Origin: Baffinella frigidus
Lineage: Eukaryota > Cryptophyceae > Cryptomonadales > Baffinellaceae
Length of the DNA: 11,777 nt
Assembly (NCBI GenBank): GCA_026770585.1
Contig: MU646924.1
Coordinates: 172,238 to 184,014, forward strand
Direction of reading: 5' to 3'
Shown here: piece after piece, positions 1-5,412 of the stretch
Layout of the letters: each line of letters begins with the position of its first letter
Position numbering within the stretch: the first letter of the stretch is position 1
Notes under the pieces: model-generated
What the model was told of the DNA's origin: nothing
Databases searched by the model: none
Seen by the model: only the letters and a program-made list of their open reading frames with translations
Position numbers and translations under genes: made by a program

Positions 1-176
1 ACCCTACATCCTGCACCCTTCACCTTGAACCCTGATCCCTGAATCCTAAACCTTTAACCCTGAACCCTGAACCCTGAACCCTGAACCCTGAACCCTGAGC
101 CCTAAACCCCGAACCCTGAACCCTAGACCCTAGACCCTGAACCCTGATCCCTGAATCCTGAACCCTAACCCAGCGG
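1..176. repeat. Degenerate telomere-like block (CCCTGAA/CCCTAAA)
   Basis: Heptamer-based array with C-rich units on the plus strand, mostly CCCTGAA with CCCTAAA, CCCTAGA and CCCTGAT variants. The variation, and the fact that sequence continues on the right, argue for an interstitial degenerate array rather than a functional chromosome end. It is the same family as the many later blocks. Confidence 0.85.
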
Positions 177-444
177 GGCAGCTCGTCCAAGGTTTGGGAT
201 AGGGTTGAGGGTTGAGGGCTCTGGGTTTAGTGTGTGGGGTGTAGGTCGGAGGTGCTCCAGAATCAAAAGTTGATTCATAGGAGAAATCATAGGAGAATTT
301 ACTATGACATAGGTAAATTTACTTATGAATCATAATTAAATCAATTAGCTCAAAAGGGTTTAGAGTTTAGAGTCGAGGGTTTCCCAGAGGGGCAGGACCT
401 GGTTTAATGCTGAGGGTCTAGGGTTTAGGGTGTAGGGTCTGGAC
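177..444. other. Gene-free stretch with short TTTAGGG-like patches
   Basis: This stretch has G-rich TTTAGGG/TTGAGGG patches (about 190-240 and 357-440) around an AT-rich core (260-350). The core repeats the phrase ATAGGAGAA/ATAGGTAAATTTACT. No coding potential was seen. It lies just downstream, in minus-strand terms, of the last E5 exon copy. Confidence 0.5.
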
Positions 445-547
445 CTCTCCCCCGATGAGAAGGGCCTCGTGCAGCGACCAGATGCACCAGATGAAGTAGC
501 CCCACACCCCGATGTCGAATATCATGTTCGTGATGTCGTTCCCGGAC
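445..547 (-). CDS. Exon E5 copy a: membrane-segment exon of an unrecognised multi-pass protein
   Basis: Read on the minus strand, a poly-C tract ending in CCCCTTAG abuts an open block. It encodes S-G-N-D-I-T-N followed by the hydrophobic segment MIFDIGVWGYFIWCIW and then SLHEALLIGGE. The acceptor at 548-550 leaves a phase-2 start, which fits the phase-2 donor of E4 upstream (joining codon TGG). A GT at 443-444 is a possible donor, but this 3' edge is weak. I do not recognise the family; the peptide looks like one transmembrane helix rich in W, F, Y and I. It is the best preserved of four E5 copies, and the only one open across the full block. Confidence 0.5.
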
Positions 548-623
548 CTAAGGGGGGGGGTGAAGTGTAGGGTTTTAAGAGTAGGACCACTCGTATGCCC
601 TCTACGAATTGCCTACTGTAGGG
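543..623. repeat. Direct repeat copy 1 linked to the E5 acceptor
   Basis: This segment runs from the E5 acceptor and G-run to the phrase GATTGCCTAC-GTAGGG. It recurs at 922-996 with the same order of landmarks: cggaccta, G-run, TTTAGGG-like patch, AGGAMCACTC, then the TTGCCTAC phrase. The last part also recurs at 1202-1241. This shows that the E5 acceptor region was duplicated together with its upstream intron. Confidence 0.6.
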
Positions 624-692
624 TCCTAGGGGGTATCCCTGTTAGGTTATTAGGTTATGGAGAAATCCCTTTGGAGTCCGCTGTGTGGTTAG

Positions 693-772
693 GGTGCAGC
701 GATCAGATGCACCAGATGAAGTAGCCCCACACTCCGATGTCGAATATCATGTTCGAGATGTCGTTTCTGGAC
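693..772 (-). pseudogene. Exon E5 copy b, with an internal stop
   Basis: Nearly identical to E5a over its first 76 bases on the minus strand, with its own acceptor CCCTGCACAG at 773-775. It differs by Gly to Arg, Thr to Ser, one silent GGG/GGA change, and TGG to TGA (plus-strand TCA at 703-705). The stop truncates the segment within the predicted helix. Beyond CTGCAC the sequence diverges from copy a. If spliced in it would end the protein, so I call it a decayed copy, although a regulatory poison-exon role is possible. Confidence 0.55.
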
Positions 773-777
773 CTGTG

Positions 778-890
778 CAGGGTTTCGGGTTCAGGGTTCA
801 GGGTGCAGGGTGCAGGGTGCAGGGTGCAGGGTGCAGGGTTCAGGGTTCAGGGTTCAGGGTTCAGGGTTCAGGGTGCATGGTTCAAGGTTT
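778..890 (+). repeat. 7-bp minisatellite (TTCAGGG / TGCAGGG)
   Basis: About 14 consecutive 7-mers occur in which a run of TGCAGGG is flanked by TTCAGGG units. This is a locally homogenised derivative of the TTTAGGG family. It lies immediately upstream, in minus-strand terms, of the E5b acceptor and supplies its C-rich tract. Confidence 0.85.
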
Positions 891-921
891 GTGTCCCCGG
901 TGTGTGTCCACGCCACACTGT

Positions 922-996
922 CGGACCTAGGGGGGGGTTGACGTTTAGGGGTTTGAGAGAAGGAACACTCCTATATCCCTACGGATTGCCTACCGT
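922..996. repeat. Direct repeat copy 2 (E5 acceptor relic plus intron)
   Basis: Second copy of the 543-623 segment. Its left end keeps the E5 splice acceptor in minus-strand form (CCCCCCCTAG, then GTCCGACAG), but the exon body is missing. Its right end runs straight into E5 copy d at 994-1018. Confidence 0.55.
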
Positions 997-1018
997 GTTC
1001 GAAATGTCGTTCCCGAGC
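994..1018 (-). pseudogene. Exon E5 copy d, 5' fragment with acceptor
   Basis: The minus strand shows AAACCAG (acceptor at 1019-1021) followed by 25 bases matching the start of E5 (encoding L-G-N-D-I-S-N). The sequence then breaks off into the GTAGGCAATCC repeat phrase. It is a truncated copy that keeps the splice acceptor. Confidence 0.45.
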
Positions 1019-1300
1019 CTGGTTTCAAAAGCAGTCACGTTGAATTTATCATTGATTTCTCACTATTTGGGGGGGTACAGAGTTAGTCACGTCGTCCACC
1101 GTGTGGTAGGGGTGAGGGGTTAGGGTTGAGGGTGAGCCACACAGCGGTCTACGAAGGGGGTTTCAGCCCAAATCGGGCCGACTTTCCGTCACCTTGTCCG
1201 TAGGAACCCCCACATGTCCCTACAGATTGCCTACCGTAGGGCCGTAGGTCTTATCGCTTAAGGGTTATTCAAAATCCCCTCGAAGTCTGCTGCGTGAGTC
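1019..1300. other. Gene-free stretch between E5 copies
   Basis: It holds a third copy of the AGGAACCCCCAC-TGCCTACCGTAGGG phrase (1202-1241) and TTAGGG-like patches near 1118-1130. The remaining sequence is unassigned. No open reading frame is convincing. Confidence 0.4.
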
Positions 1301-1334
1301 GCCGCATACCCCGATGTCGGATATCTTGTTCCGT
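1301..1334 (-). pseudogene. Exon E5 copy c, central fragment
   Basis: On the minus strand 34 bases match the centre of E5 (ACGGAACAAGATATCCGACATCGGGGT-type alignment), with substitutions and a disrupted frame. It has no acceptor and no aromatic second half, so it is a relic only. Confidence 0.35.
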
Positions 1335-1361
1335 CATGTCCCGCCAACCCAACAACCCCAC

Positions 1362-1440
1362 ACCCACACCCTAACCCTGAACCCCACACCCTGAACCCTA
1401 CACCCTCAACCCTGACTGAACCCTGCCAGAACCCTGAACC
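1362..1440. repeat. Telomere-like block, C-rich on the plus strand
   Basis: Degenerate CCCTGAAC/CCCTACA/CCCTAAC units. The orientation is opposite to the block at 778-890. Confidence 0.7.
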
Positions 1441-1473
1441 CACATCCCCAGCCCCTAGCAGTAAGTCCAGCAC

Positions 1474-1500
1474 CGTCTGGTAGTCATACAGAAGGCACAT
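1474..1500 (-). pseudogene. Exon E4 copy e, donor-end fragment
   Basis: The minus strand carries TGACTACCAGACG followed by GTGCTG. This matches the last ~20 bases and the GT donor of the full E4 exon. The upstream part of the exon is absent. Confidence 0.4.
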
Positions 1501-1727
1501 CAACTCTTTGGCATGGTCGTATGATTAATAAAGATGGCAAACTATCTCAACTGTTGCCAATTATATACTCTAATATAGATTTCAAACCACTAATTTAAAG
1601 AGAAAAGCTGAAGAGATATTGTTTATTTGTTCATTTATTTATTTATTTATGGGGGGGGTTACATAAGTGAGACTATTTATTTGTTCATTTATTTATTTAT
1701 TTTTGGAGGGGGTATTTTTGGACGCAC

Positions 1728-1799
1728 CATCTGGTGGTCATGCAGAAAGCAGCGAGGCTGAACGAGAGTGCCCAGATCTGGTAGAGGTAGTAGTGCCAA
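1728..1799 (-). pseudogene. Exon E4 copy b, acceptor lost
   Basis: Read on the minus strand this is nearly identical to E4a from HYYLYQIWALSFSLAAF to the donor (CAGATG then GTGCGT at 1726-1727). The first bases and the C-tract acceptor are replaced by sequence of the adjacent repeat, so it could not be spliced in as an internal exon by the same site. A plus-strand ORF over this stretch is a shadow. Confidence 0.5.
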
Positions 1800-1940
1800 G
1801 ATTCCAAACTATCTCAACTGTTGCTTATTATATACTCTGGTACAGATTTTAAACCACAGATTTAAAGAGAAAACCATAAGTGAGATTACTTATTTATTTA
1901 TTTATTTATTTATTTATTTTTGGAGGGAGTTGACGATCAC

Positions 1941-2019
1941 CATCTGGTAGTCATGCAGAAAGCAGCGAGGCTGAACGAGAGTGCCCAGATCTGGTAGAGG
2001 TAGTAGTGCCGAATCCCGT
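1941..2019 (-). CDS. Exon E4 copy a: intact membrane-segment exon
   Basis: A 79-base open block on the minus strand. A poly-C tract ending in CTGAAACAG (acceptor at 2020-2022) precedes AC-GGG-ATT-CGG, and CAGATG followed by GTGATC supplies the donor (1939-1940). The product reads GIRHYYLYQIWALSFSLAAF then CMTTR, a probable transmembrane helix. It starts in phase 1, matching the phase-1 donor of E3 (joint codon GAC), and ends in phase 2, matching the acceptor of E5 (joint codon TGG). The family is not recognised. Five E4 copies exist between 1474 and 2744; this is the only one with both splice sites. Confidence 0.6.
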
Positions 2020-2051
2020 CTGTTTCAGGGGGGGGGGGTGAGGACACGATT
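1985..2051. repeat. Direct repeat 1 (E4 5' half plus poly-C acceptor)
   Basis: The segment from CCAGATCTGG through the G-run to CACGATT recurs at 2133-2197 with only length variation in the G-run and a few substitutions. Confidence 0.8.
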
Positions 2052-2058
2052 CGATCCG

Positions 2059-2134
2059 ACTCTATTGCCAAGGCTGAGCCAGGTAACAAGTGTGGACCAC
2101 TTTCGGTTTTGCGAAAACCCGGTATCTTCGGACC
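2059..2134 (+). pseudogene. Inverted exon E3 fragment (copy g) plus donor and intron start
   Basis: This is the only E3 copy on the plus strand. TCTATTGCCAAGGCTGAGCCAG (encoding SIAKAEP) is followed by GTAACAAG and ~50 bases of the conserved E3 downstream intron sequence seen at 3600-3698. It is fused at its right end to the 5' half of E4c, giving a head-to-head chimera made by an inversion. Confidence 0.55.
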
Positions 2135-2167
2135 AGATCTGGTAGAGGTAGTAGTGCCGAATCCCGT
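2132..2167 (-). pseudogene. Exon E4 copy c, 5' half with acceptor
   Basis: On the minus strand CTGAAACAG precedes ACGGGATTCGGCACTACTAC and the sequence stops matching after CAGATCTGG. The remainder is replaced by the inverted E3 intron segment. The acceptor is intact, the donor missing. Confidence 0.5.
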
Positions 2168-2226
2168 CTGTTTCAGGGGGGGGGTGAGGGCACGATTTAA
2201 CTGCGGCGCGTGATCAACTTAAATCT

Positions 2227-2389
2227 AATGGGGTAATGGACCAAAAATGGGGTAGTTAGGCCTACGGCATTGCCTAGGACCTCCTACTGTAGGCCAAAAT
2301 CCTAAGACTTTTTGGTCATAGGAGCCCTACGGCCTACGGTAGGGAATTCCGTAGGCCTAACTACCCAATTTTTAGTCCGTTAGCCTATG
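2227..2389. mobile_element. Palindromic MITE family A, copy 1
   Basis: Non-autonomous element whose two halves are near-complete inverted repeats. The outer stem is TAAYGGACYAAAAATKGGGTAG, the inner part TTAGGCCTACGGCATTGCC. The short central loop contains AGACTTTTTGGTC. Copies 2 (7247-7408) and 3 (9286-9449) share the same design. This copy is the most diverged and its stem is least perfect, suggesting that it is the oldest. It contains no coding sequence and would depend on a transposase in trans. Confidence 0.85.
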
Positions 2390-2675
2390 AAATCCTCTTC
2401 GCCCGTAGGAACTCGGAAGGGTTTCATGTGCGGAAACGATATAAAAATATTGTTTTTGGCCACGCGTAAAGTTGATTCTCTCCTTGAAAATAAACCACTT
2501 TTGGCATGTTTTGTTTTGATACGCCAAAAGTGGCTTATTTTCAAGGGGAGAATCAACTTTACGCGTGGCCAAAAACAATATTTTTATATCGTTTCCGCAT
2601 ATGAGGTTAGTGCCGCACACTAGTGGAGCCGTTCGCCTGGTTTCTTTCAAGGAAAACTACCTCCACCCGATCGGG
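2383..2675. repeat. Coding-like repeat X, copy 1, split by a MITE
   Basis: Flanks 2383-2423 and 2605-2675 together match the uninterrupted copy at 3806-3893. On the plus strand the intact copy reads YEILFARRNSEGLVSH and continues SGSVRLVSFKGNYL. On the minus strand it also reads open after an ACCAG. I cannot decide which strand, if either, is the real coding strand. The MITE at 2424-2604 interrupts it here. Confidence 0.55.
2424..2604. mobile_element. 181-bp hairpin MITE (family B) with 4-bp target duplication
   Basis: The ends are TCATGTGCGGAAACG and its inverse (TCATATGCGGAAACG, one mismatch). The arms, ~80 bases each, pair almost perfectly through ATATAAAAATATTG, TTTTTGGCCACGCGTAAAG and CCACTTTTGGC, with a ~17-base loop near 2503-2519. 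GGTT flanks both sides (2420-2423, 2605-2608), while the empty homologous site at 3832-3850 has a single GGTT. That comparison fixes the boundaries. No protein is encoded; an ORF on either strand across it is only the hairpin. Confidence 0.9.
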
Positions 2676-2710
2676 TGGAGGAAGTTCGCTAATTAGGGAA
2701 CTGATTCAGT

Positions 2711-2744
2711 TATCTTTCGAGATGAAAGTAGTGCAGGATCCCGT
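2711..2744 (-). pseudogene. Exon E4 copy d, degraded 5' fragment
   Basis: The minus strand shows GGGGACAG (acceptor at 2745-2747) followed by ACGGGATCCTGCACTAC, encoding G-I-L-H-Y-F-H-L-E-R and then a stop. It is recognisable over ~30 bases only. Confidence 0.4.
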
Positions 2745-2823
2745 CTGTCCCCCCGGGTGAAACGCAGTTACGATTTCACCGGGCGATATGCTGGAGACCG
2801 ACGAAGAGCGCCCATATCGGCTC

Positions 2824-2910
2824 AGGGTTGAGGACCCGAACCCTAAACCCTAAACCCTAATCCCCAATCACTACTCCCTACCCCCTAAATTCTAACCCAT
2901 AGCCCCGCAC
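2824..2910. repeat. Telomere-like block (CCCTAAA on plus)
   Basis: Starts with three clean CCCTAAA/CCCTAAT units at 2840-2862 and degenerates toward 2910. On the plus strand it ends close to a possible YAG acceptor (ACCCAG at 2916-2921) in front of the coding remnant at 2934. Confidence 0.7.
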
Positions 2911-2933
2911 CCCTTACCCAGATTACGGGTTTG

Positions 2934-3229
2934 CCAGGATCTGCCTTTGAGACAGCCGTCAATGCGAATGCTGCGGTTTCGGGTTTAGGACCTAAACCTG
3001 GTACCGTGTTCTGTATTGTAACACCTGGGGTTGCGCATGAGTTGATCAAGTACAAAGCCTCTCAGCCGCGAAATGTCATACCCAAAATCTCGTACCCGAA
3101 ATCTCATACCCGAAATCTCATACCCGAAACGTGCTCCTCGCGCCCTACGACGAGACCCACCTCGTCCGCGGTGTTGCGGTGCGCTGCTACACGAGCCCTC
3201 GTCCCCGACTCCCAACCACCTTCTCATGA
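2934..3229 (+). pseudogene. Coding remnant of an unrecognised protein, split by a 14-bp minisatellite
   Basis: Two open stretches in different frames look protein-like. Residues from 2934 read PGSAFETAVNANAAVSGLG, then KPGTVFCIVTPGVAHELIKY to SQPRN. After the repeat array at 3071-3126 a second frame reads NVLLAPYDETHLVRGVAVRC and YTSPRP, ending at TGA 3227-3229. Omitting exactly the four 14-base units (56 bases) rejoins the two frames at the same Arg-Asn-Val. I infer one exon broken by repeat expansion. The 5' edge may be a splice acceptor (GGGTTTGCCAG or ACCCAG) rather than a start codon. I do not recognise the family, and no motif identifies a function. Confidence 0.4.
3071..3126 (+). repeat. 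14-bp x 4 minisatellite
   Basis: Four consecutive units of AAATCTCATACCCG. The first has G and A variants and the second has CGTACC. Total length is 56 bases, not a multiple of three, so it shifts the surrounding reading frame. Confidence 0.9.
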
Positions 3230-3293
3230 CAACTAAACCCAATCCACACACACGAGGACAAGCACCAACCCCCACACCCCAAACCCTGGACAC

Positions 3294-3336
3294 CTGGCCC
3301 GGCCTTAGCAATGGTGTCGGCCTTAGCCAGGTGCAT
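3294..3336 (-). pseudogene. Exon E3 copy f, donor-end variant
   Basis: The minus strand encodes MHLAKADTIAKAGPG and is followed by GTGTCC as donor (3292-3293). It is a diverged version of the E3 end (CLHSIAKAEPG) with the AKA motif repeated. Further AKAG-like repeats continue upstream to ~3375. Truncated at the 5' side. Confidence 0.4.
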
Positions 3337-3499
3337 GCACACTTGGCCAGATACATGCACACCAGCCTTAGCTAAGGACACCAGCTTTATAGCCACCCTT
3401 GTAGATCCCTCACCCCTCTCCGTATTCTGCCTGATGAAAAAGAGAGTTGAACCTATCGTTGGCGTTAAGTGGGGAACAATATAGGCCTACGGCCCCTTA

Positions 3500-3529
3500 G
3501 ATGCATGCATGCACACCAGTGCATGCATC
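3500..3529. repeat. ATGCATGC-rich inverted repeat
   Basis: GATGCATGCA and TGCATGCATC form a 10-bp stem around a 10-base loop. Related CATGCA phrases occur at 3333-3360. Confidence 0.7.
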
Positions 3530-3597
3530 GCAGACAAACCCTAACCCATAATCCCTAATCCCTACACAGTAACCTCCAACCCCTGACCAAAACCCAG

Positions 3598-3723
3598 TTC
3601 AGGGTTTCCCTCAGTGTCCTGAACACTTTGGAAAAATCGGACAACCGGTCCGAAGATACCGGGGTTTCGCAAAACCGAAACTGGTCCACACTGGTTACCT
3701 GGCTCAGCCTTGGCAATAGAGTG
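3598..3723. repeat. Recent direct duplication, copy 1 (E3 donor end plus intron)
   Basis: About 125 bases, from TTCAGGGTTT to CAATAGAGTG, recur at 3894-4020 with only two substitutions seen by eye. On the minus strand it contains the last ~25 bases of E3 (3699-3723, copy d), the donor GTAACC, and a conserved intron start. Confidence 0.9.
3699..3723 (-). pseudogene. Exon E3 copy d, donor-end fragment
   Basis: The minus strand encodes HSIAKAEPG up to the donor GTAACC (3697-3698). The exon is cut off upstream at 3723 and replaced by unrelated sequence. Confidence 0.5.
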
Positions 3724-3805
3724 CCCACGCTGACTCGCGGCCCTGGGTGGTTGCCTCGCATGCTAGCGTTCCCGCCTGGCACTGTTGTTGGTTGATGGGA
3801 GTATG

Positions 3806-3893
3806 AAATCCTCTTCGCCCGTAGGAACTCGGAAGGGTTGGTGTCGCACACTAGTGGATCCGTCCGCCTGGTTTCTTTCAAGGGAAACTACCT
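3806..3893. repeat. Coding-like repeat X, copy 2 (empty site for MITE B)
   Basis: Uninterrupted homologue of 2383-2675. It carries GGGTT immediately followed by GGTGTCGCACACTAG where the other copy has the 181-bp element. It sits between the two copies of the recent E3-intron duplication. Confidence 0.75.
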
Positions 3894-4020
3894 CTTCAGG
3901 GTTTACCTCAGTGTCCTGAACACTTTGGAAAAATCGGACAACCGGTCCGAAGATACCGGGGTTTCGCAGAACCGAAACTGGTCCACACTGGTTACCTGGC
4001 TCAGCCTTGGCAATAGAGTG
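3894..4020. repeat. Recent direct duplication, copy 2
   Basis: Second copy of 3598-3723. Here the E3 part continues upstream (in minus-strand terms) into a longer exon copy (3996-4056). More diverged forms of the same intron segment are seen at about 4395-4505 and 4506-4579. Confidence 0.9.
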
Positions 4021-4056
4021 GAGGCATCGCAGCGCGAAGGCGAGCTCCGCACCGTA
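3996..4056 (-). pseudogene. Exon E3 copy c, 5' truncated but open
   Basis: The minus strand encodes YGAELAFALRCLHSIAKAEP with donor GTAACC at 3994-3995. Against E3a, eight of nine differing codons are silent third-position changes and one is Leu/Phe. The 5' part, including the acceptor, is replaced by telomere-like repeat. The conserved reading frame shows that the two copies diverged while coding. Confidence 0.6.
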
Positions 4057-4180
4057 GTCCCTACACCCTACACCTTACACCCTGCACCCTGCACCTTAAA
4101 CCTAAACCGTAAGGGTTTAGGGGTTAGGGTAAACCTAAACCCTAAACCCGAAACCCTACCCGTAACCCCTAACTCCCGAG
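4055..4180. repeat. Telomere-like block with switch of orientation
   Basis: CCCTACA/CCCTGCA units run to ~4100. A short GGGTTTAGGGG patch at 4112-4128 is followed by CCTAAACCCTAAACCC, so the orientation flips inside the block. Confidence 0.7.
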
Positions 4181-4187
4181 GGGTTGC

Positions 4188-4210
4188 CTGGCTCCGCCTT
4201 AGCGATGGTT
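4188..4210 (-). pseudogene. Exon E3 copy e, donor-end fragment with GC donor
   Basis: The minus strand encodes ETIAKAEP and GAGCCAG is followed by GCAACC. The donor dinucleotide is GC where the other copies have GT. The rest of the exon is missing. Confidence 0.4.
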
Positions 4211-4279
4211 TCGCGATGGTTTACACCCAAACCCGAAACCCGAAGCCCTAAACCCAATCAACACACACGAAGACAGCAC

Positions 4280-4362
4280 CCGGATCGGCCTTGGCGATAG
4301 AGTGCAGGGATCGCAGCGCGGACGGGGTTGACAGCCATACAACGCCCCAATCAGCAACAGCT
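4280..4362 (-). pseudogene. Exon E3 copy b, full length with a 1-bp deletion
   Basis: 83 bases between acceptor TTAG (4363-4366) and donor GTGCTG (4278-4279), against 84 in E3a. The start encodes LLLIGALYG and the end, in the shifted frame, SALRSLHSIAKADP. The missing base lies around 4325-4335. Both splice sites survive, so splicing this copy would shift the frame. Confidence 0.6.
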
Positions 4363-4579
4363 CTAACCCACACCCTGCGCCTTAATCCCAAACCCCCAAC
4401 CCAAAACCCAGTTCAGGAGGTTACCCCGTGATCTGAAGCGGTTGGAAAAATCGGACAACCTACCCGAAAATACCGGGAGTTCGCAAACCCGGAACCGGCC
4501 CCCACACTTCACCTAAAAAACGGACAACCTACCCGAAAATACCGGGGTTTCGCAAACCCGCAACCGGTTCACACTTCAC

Positions 4580-4663
4580 CTGGCTCGGCCTTGGCGATGG
4601 AGTGCAGGCATCGCAGTGCAAACGCGAACTCCGCGCCGTAGAACGCCCCGATCAGGAAGAGCG
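4580..4663 (-). CDS. Exon E3 copy a: intact membrane-segment exon
   Basis: 84 bases open on the minus strand between acceptor GCGCCAG (4664-4666) and donor GTGAAG (4578-4579). The product reads ALFLIGAFYGAEFAFALRCL and then HSIAKAEPG, a hydrophobic helix ending in a polar tail. Start and end are both phase 1, so the exon is symmetric and could be repeated or swapped without changing frame. The phase fits E4 next (joint codon GAC). The G-rich telomere-like block at 4680-4900 lies directly upstream in transcript terms. The protein family is not recognised. Confidence 0.6.
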
Positions 4664-4679
4664 CTGGCGCTCCATACCT

Positions 4680-5090
4680 TTGGTTTAGGGTTTGGGGGGT
4701 GTTGAGGTTGAAAGATTAGCGTTCAGGGGGTTGGGCACATCAGGGTTTATAGTTTAGGGTTGAGCGCCCAGGGTTCCGGGTTCCGGGTTTAGGGTTTGGG
4801 GGGTGTTGAGGTTTAGAGATTGGCGCCTGGGGGTTGAAGTACATTAGGGTCTGGGGTTTAGGGTTTATCGCCCCGGGTTCAGGGTTCCGGGTTCAGGGTT
4901 CAGGTTTTAGCGGAGCGGACATCATTCAGGGTTAAGGGTTTGGGATTTAGGATGTGGGGTTTAGGGTTTAGGGTTTCAGATTTCGCTGATCGGACATCGT
5001 TGAGGCCAGGACGAGGCATTGGGGTTTGGGTGTTAGCGTTCACGGTCTAGGTTGTGGGTTAAAGGGTTTAGGGGTTCGGTTTAGGGGTTG
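4680..5090. repeat. TTTAGGG-like block upstream of exon E3
   Basis: Degenerate GGGTTTAGGGTTTGGGG and GGGTTCCGGGTTCAGGG units. The internal period is longer: TTTGGGGGGTGTTGAGGTT at ~4691 and ~4796, and CGGACATC at ~4916 and ~4989. No gene is seen. On the minus strand it is a long C-rich tract that could act as a splicing polypyrimidine region for E3a. Confidence 0.75.
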
Positions 5091-5091
5091 C

Positions 5092-5209
5092 CATCATCGA
5101 GGTCATGAAGAGGTGCTTGGACGCGGTGTAGTAGTGGATTGTATTCGTTGAAAATTTGCCCGCGGAATGGGGGACGTGTGAACACGTGAAAACACGTTTT
5201 CAGAAACTG
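5092..5209 (-). pseudogene. Exon E2 copy c, interrupted by ~58 bp
   Basis: The 5' part (CAGTTTCTGAAAACG, minus strand, 5195-5209) and the 3' part encoding HYYTASKHLFMTSMM (5092-5135) match E2a. An unrelated stretch with the internal repeat AACACGT separates them. The 3' end reads ATGATG followed by GCAACC, a possible GC donor. Confidence 0.5.
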
Positions 5210-5237
5210 GCCCCGCTGGGACGCCCCCCCCCCTCTG

Positions 5238-5262
5238 GCTTCTGGTGTTTTTCGCCAGAAGC
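5238..5262. repeat. Short hairpin
   Basis: GCTTCTGG and CCAGAAGC form an 8-bp stem around a 9-base T-rich loop, next to a 9-base C run at 5225-5233. Confidence 0.6.
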
Positions 5263-5320
5263 TTCGTAACGGGCTCGGGGCGTGGGGCTCGGGGAAGGGA
5301 GGAGACGAGAACGTCCCACC

Positions 5321-5400
5321 AGAGAGAGAGAGAGAGAGAGGGAGGGAGAGAGGGAGGGAGAGGGAGGGAGAGGGAGAGAGAGCGAGAGAGCGAGAGAGGG
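5321..5400 (+). repeat. Polypurine (GA/GGGA) tract
   Basis: 62 uninterrupted purines (5321-5382), then GA repeats broken by two C. It begins as (AG)n and moves to GGGAG units, with local mirror symmetry that could form triplex DNA. An Arg/Glu-rich plus-strand ORF through it is low-complexity. On the minus strand it lies downstream of the E2a donor, inside what would be intron. Confidence 0.9.
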
Positions 5401-5412
5401 TTCAGGGAGTCA

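Larger units (their letters stand above)
1472..2020. repeat. Tandem duplication of ~254 and ~213 bp units carrying exon E4
   Basis: Three successive units start at about 1472, 1726 and 1939 with ACCRTCTGGTRGTCAT. The first two continue into AAACTATCTCAACTGTTGC, TATATACTCT, ATTTAAAGAGAAAA, a (TTTA)n microsatellite and TTTTTGGAGGG. The third is cut short by other repeats. Each unit begins with the donor end of an E4 copy, so exon and flanking intron were duplicated together. The (TTTA)n arrays lie at about 1621-1650, 1676-1702 and 1887-1920. Confidence 0.75.

Noticed and set aside
1-176. True chromosome telomere at the window start
   Set aside because: Units are highly variable (CCCTGAA, CCCTAGA, CCCTGAT) and similar blocks occur inside the window in both orientations.
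685-1123. Plus-strand ORFs with repeated GSGFRVQGAGCRVQG
   Set aside because: They are translations of the TTCAGGG/TGCAGGG heptamer array. The repeat is open in several frames by chance and gives no protein signature.
2372-2650. ORFs on both strands across 2372-2650
   Set aside because: They cross the two arms of the 181-bp hairpin. The two strands give nearly the same peptide, as expected of a palindrome.
3555-4251. ORFs of 108 and 137 codons across 3555-4251 as whole genes
   Set aside because: They run through the near-identical 125-bp duplication, repeat X and E3 fragments in mixed frames. The supported units are the exon copies and repeat X, not these composite ORFs.
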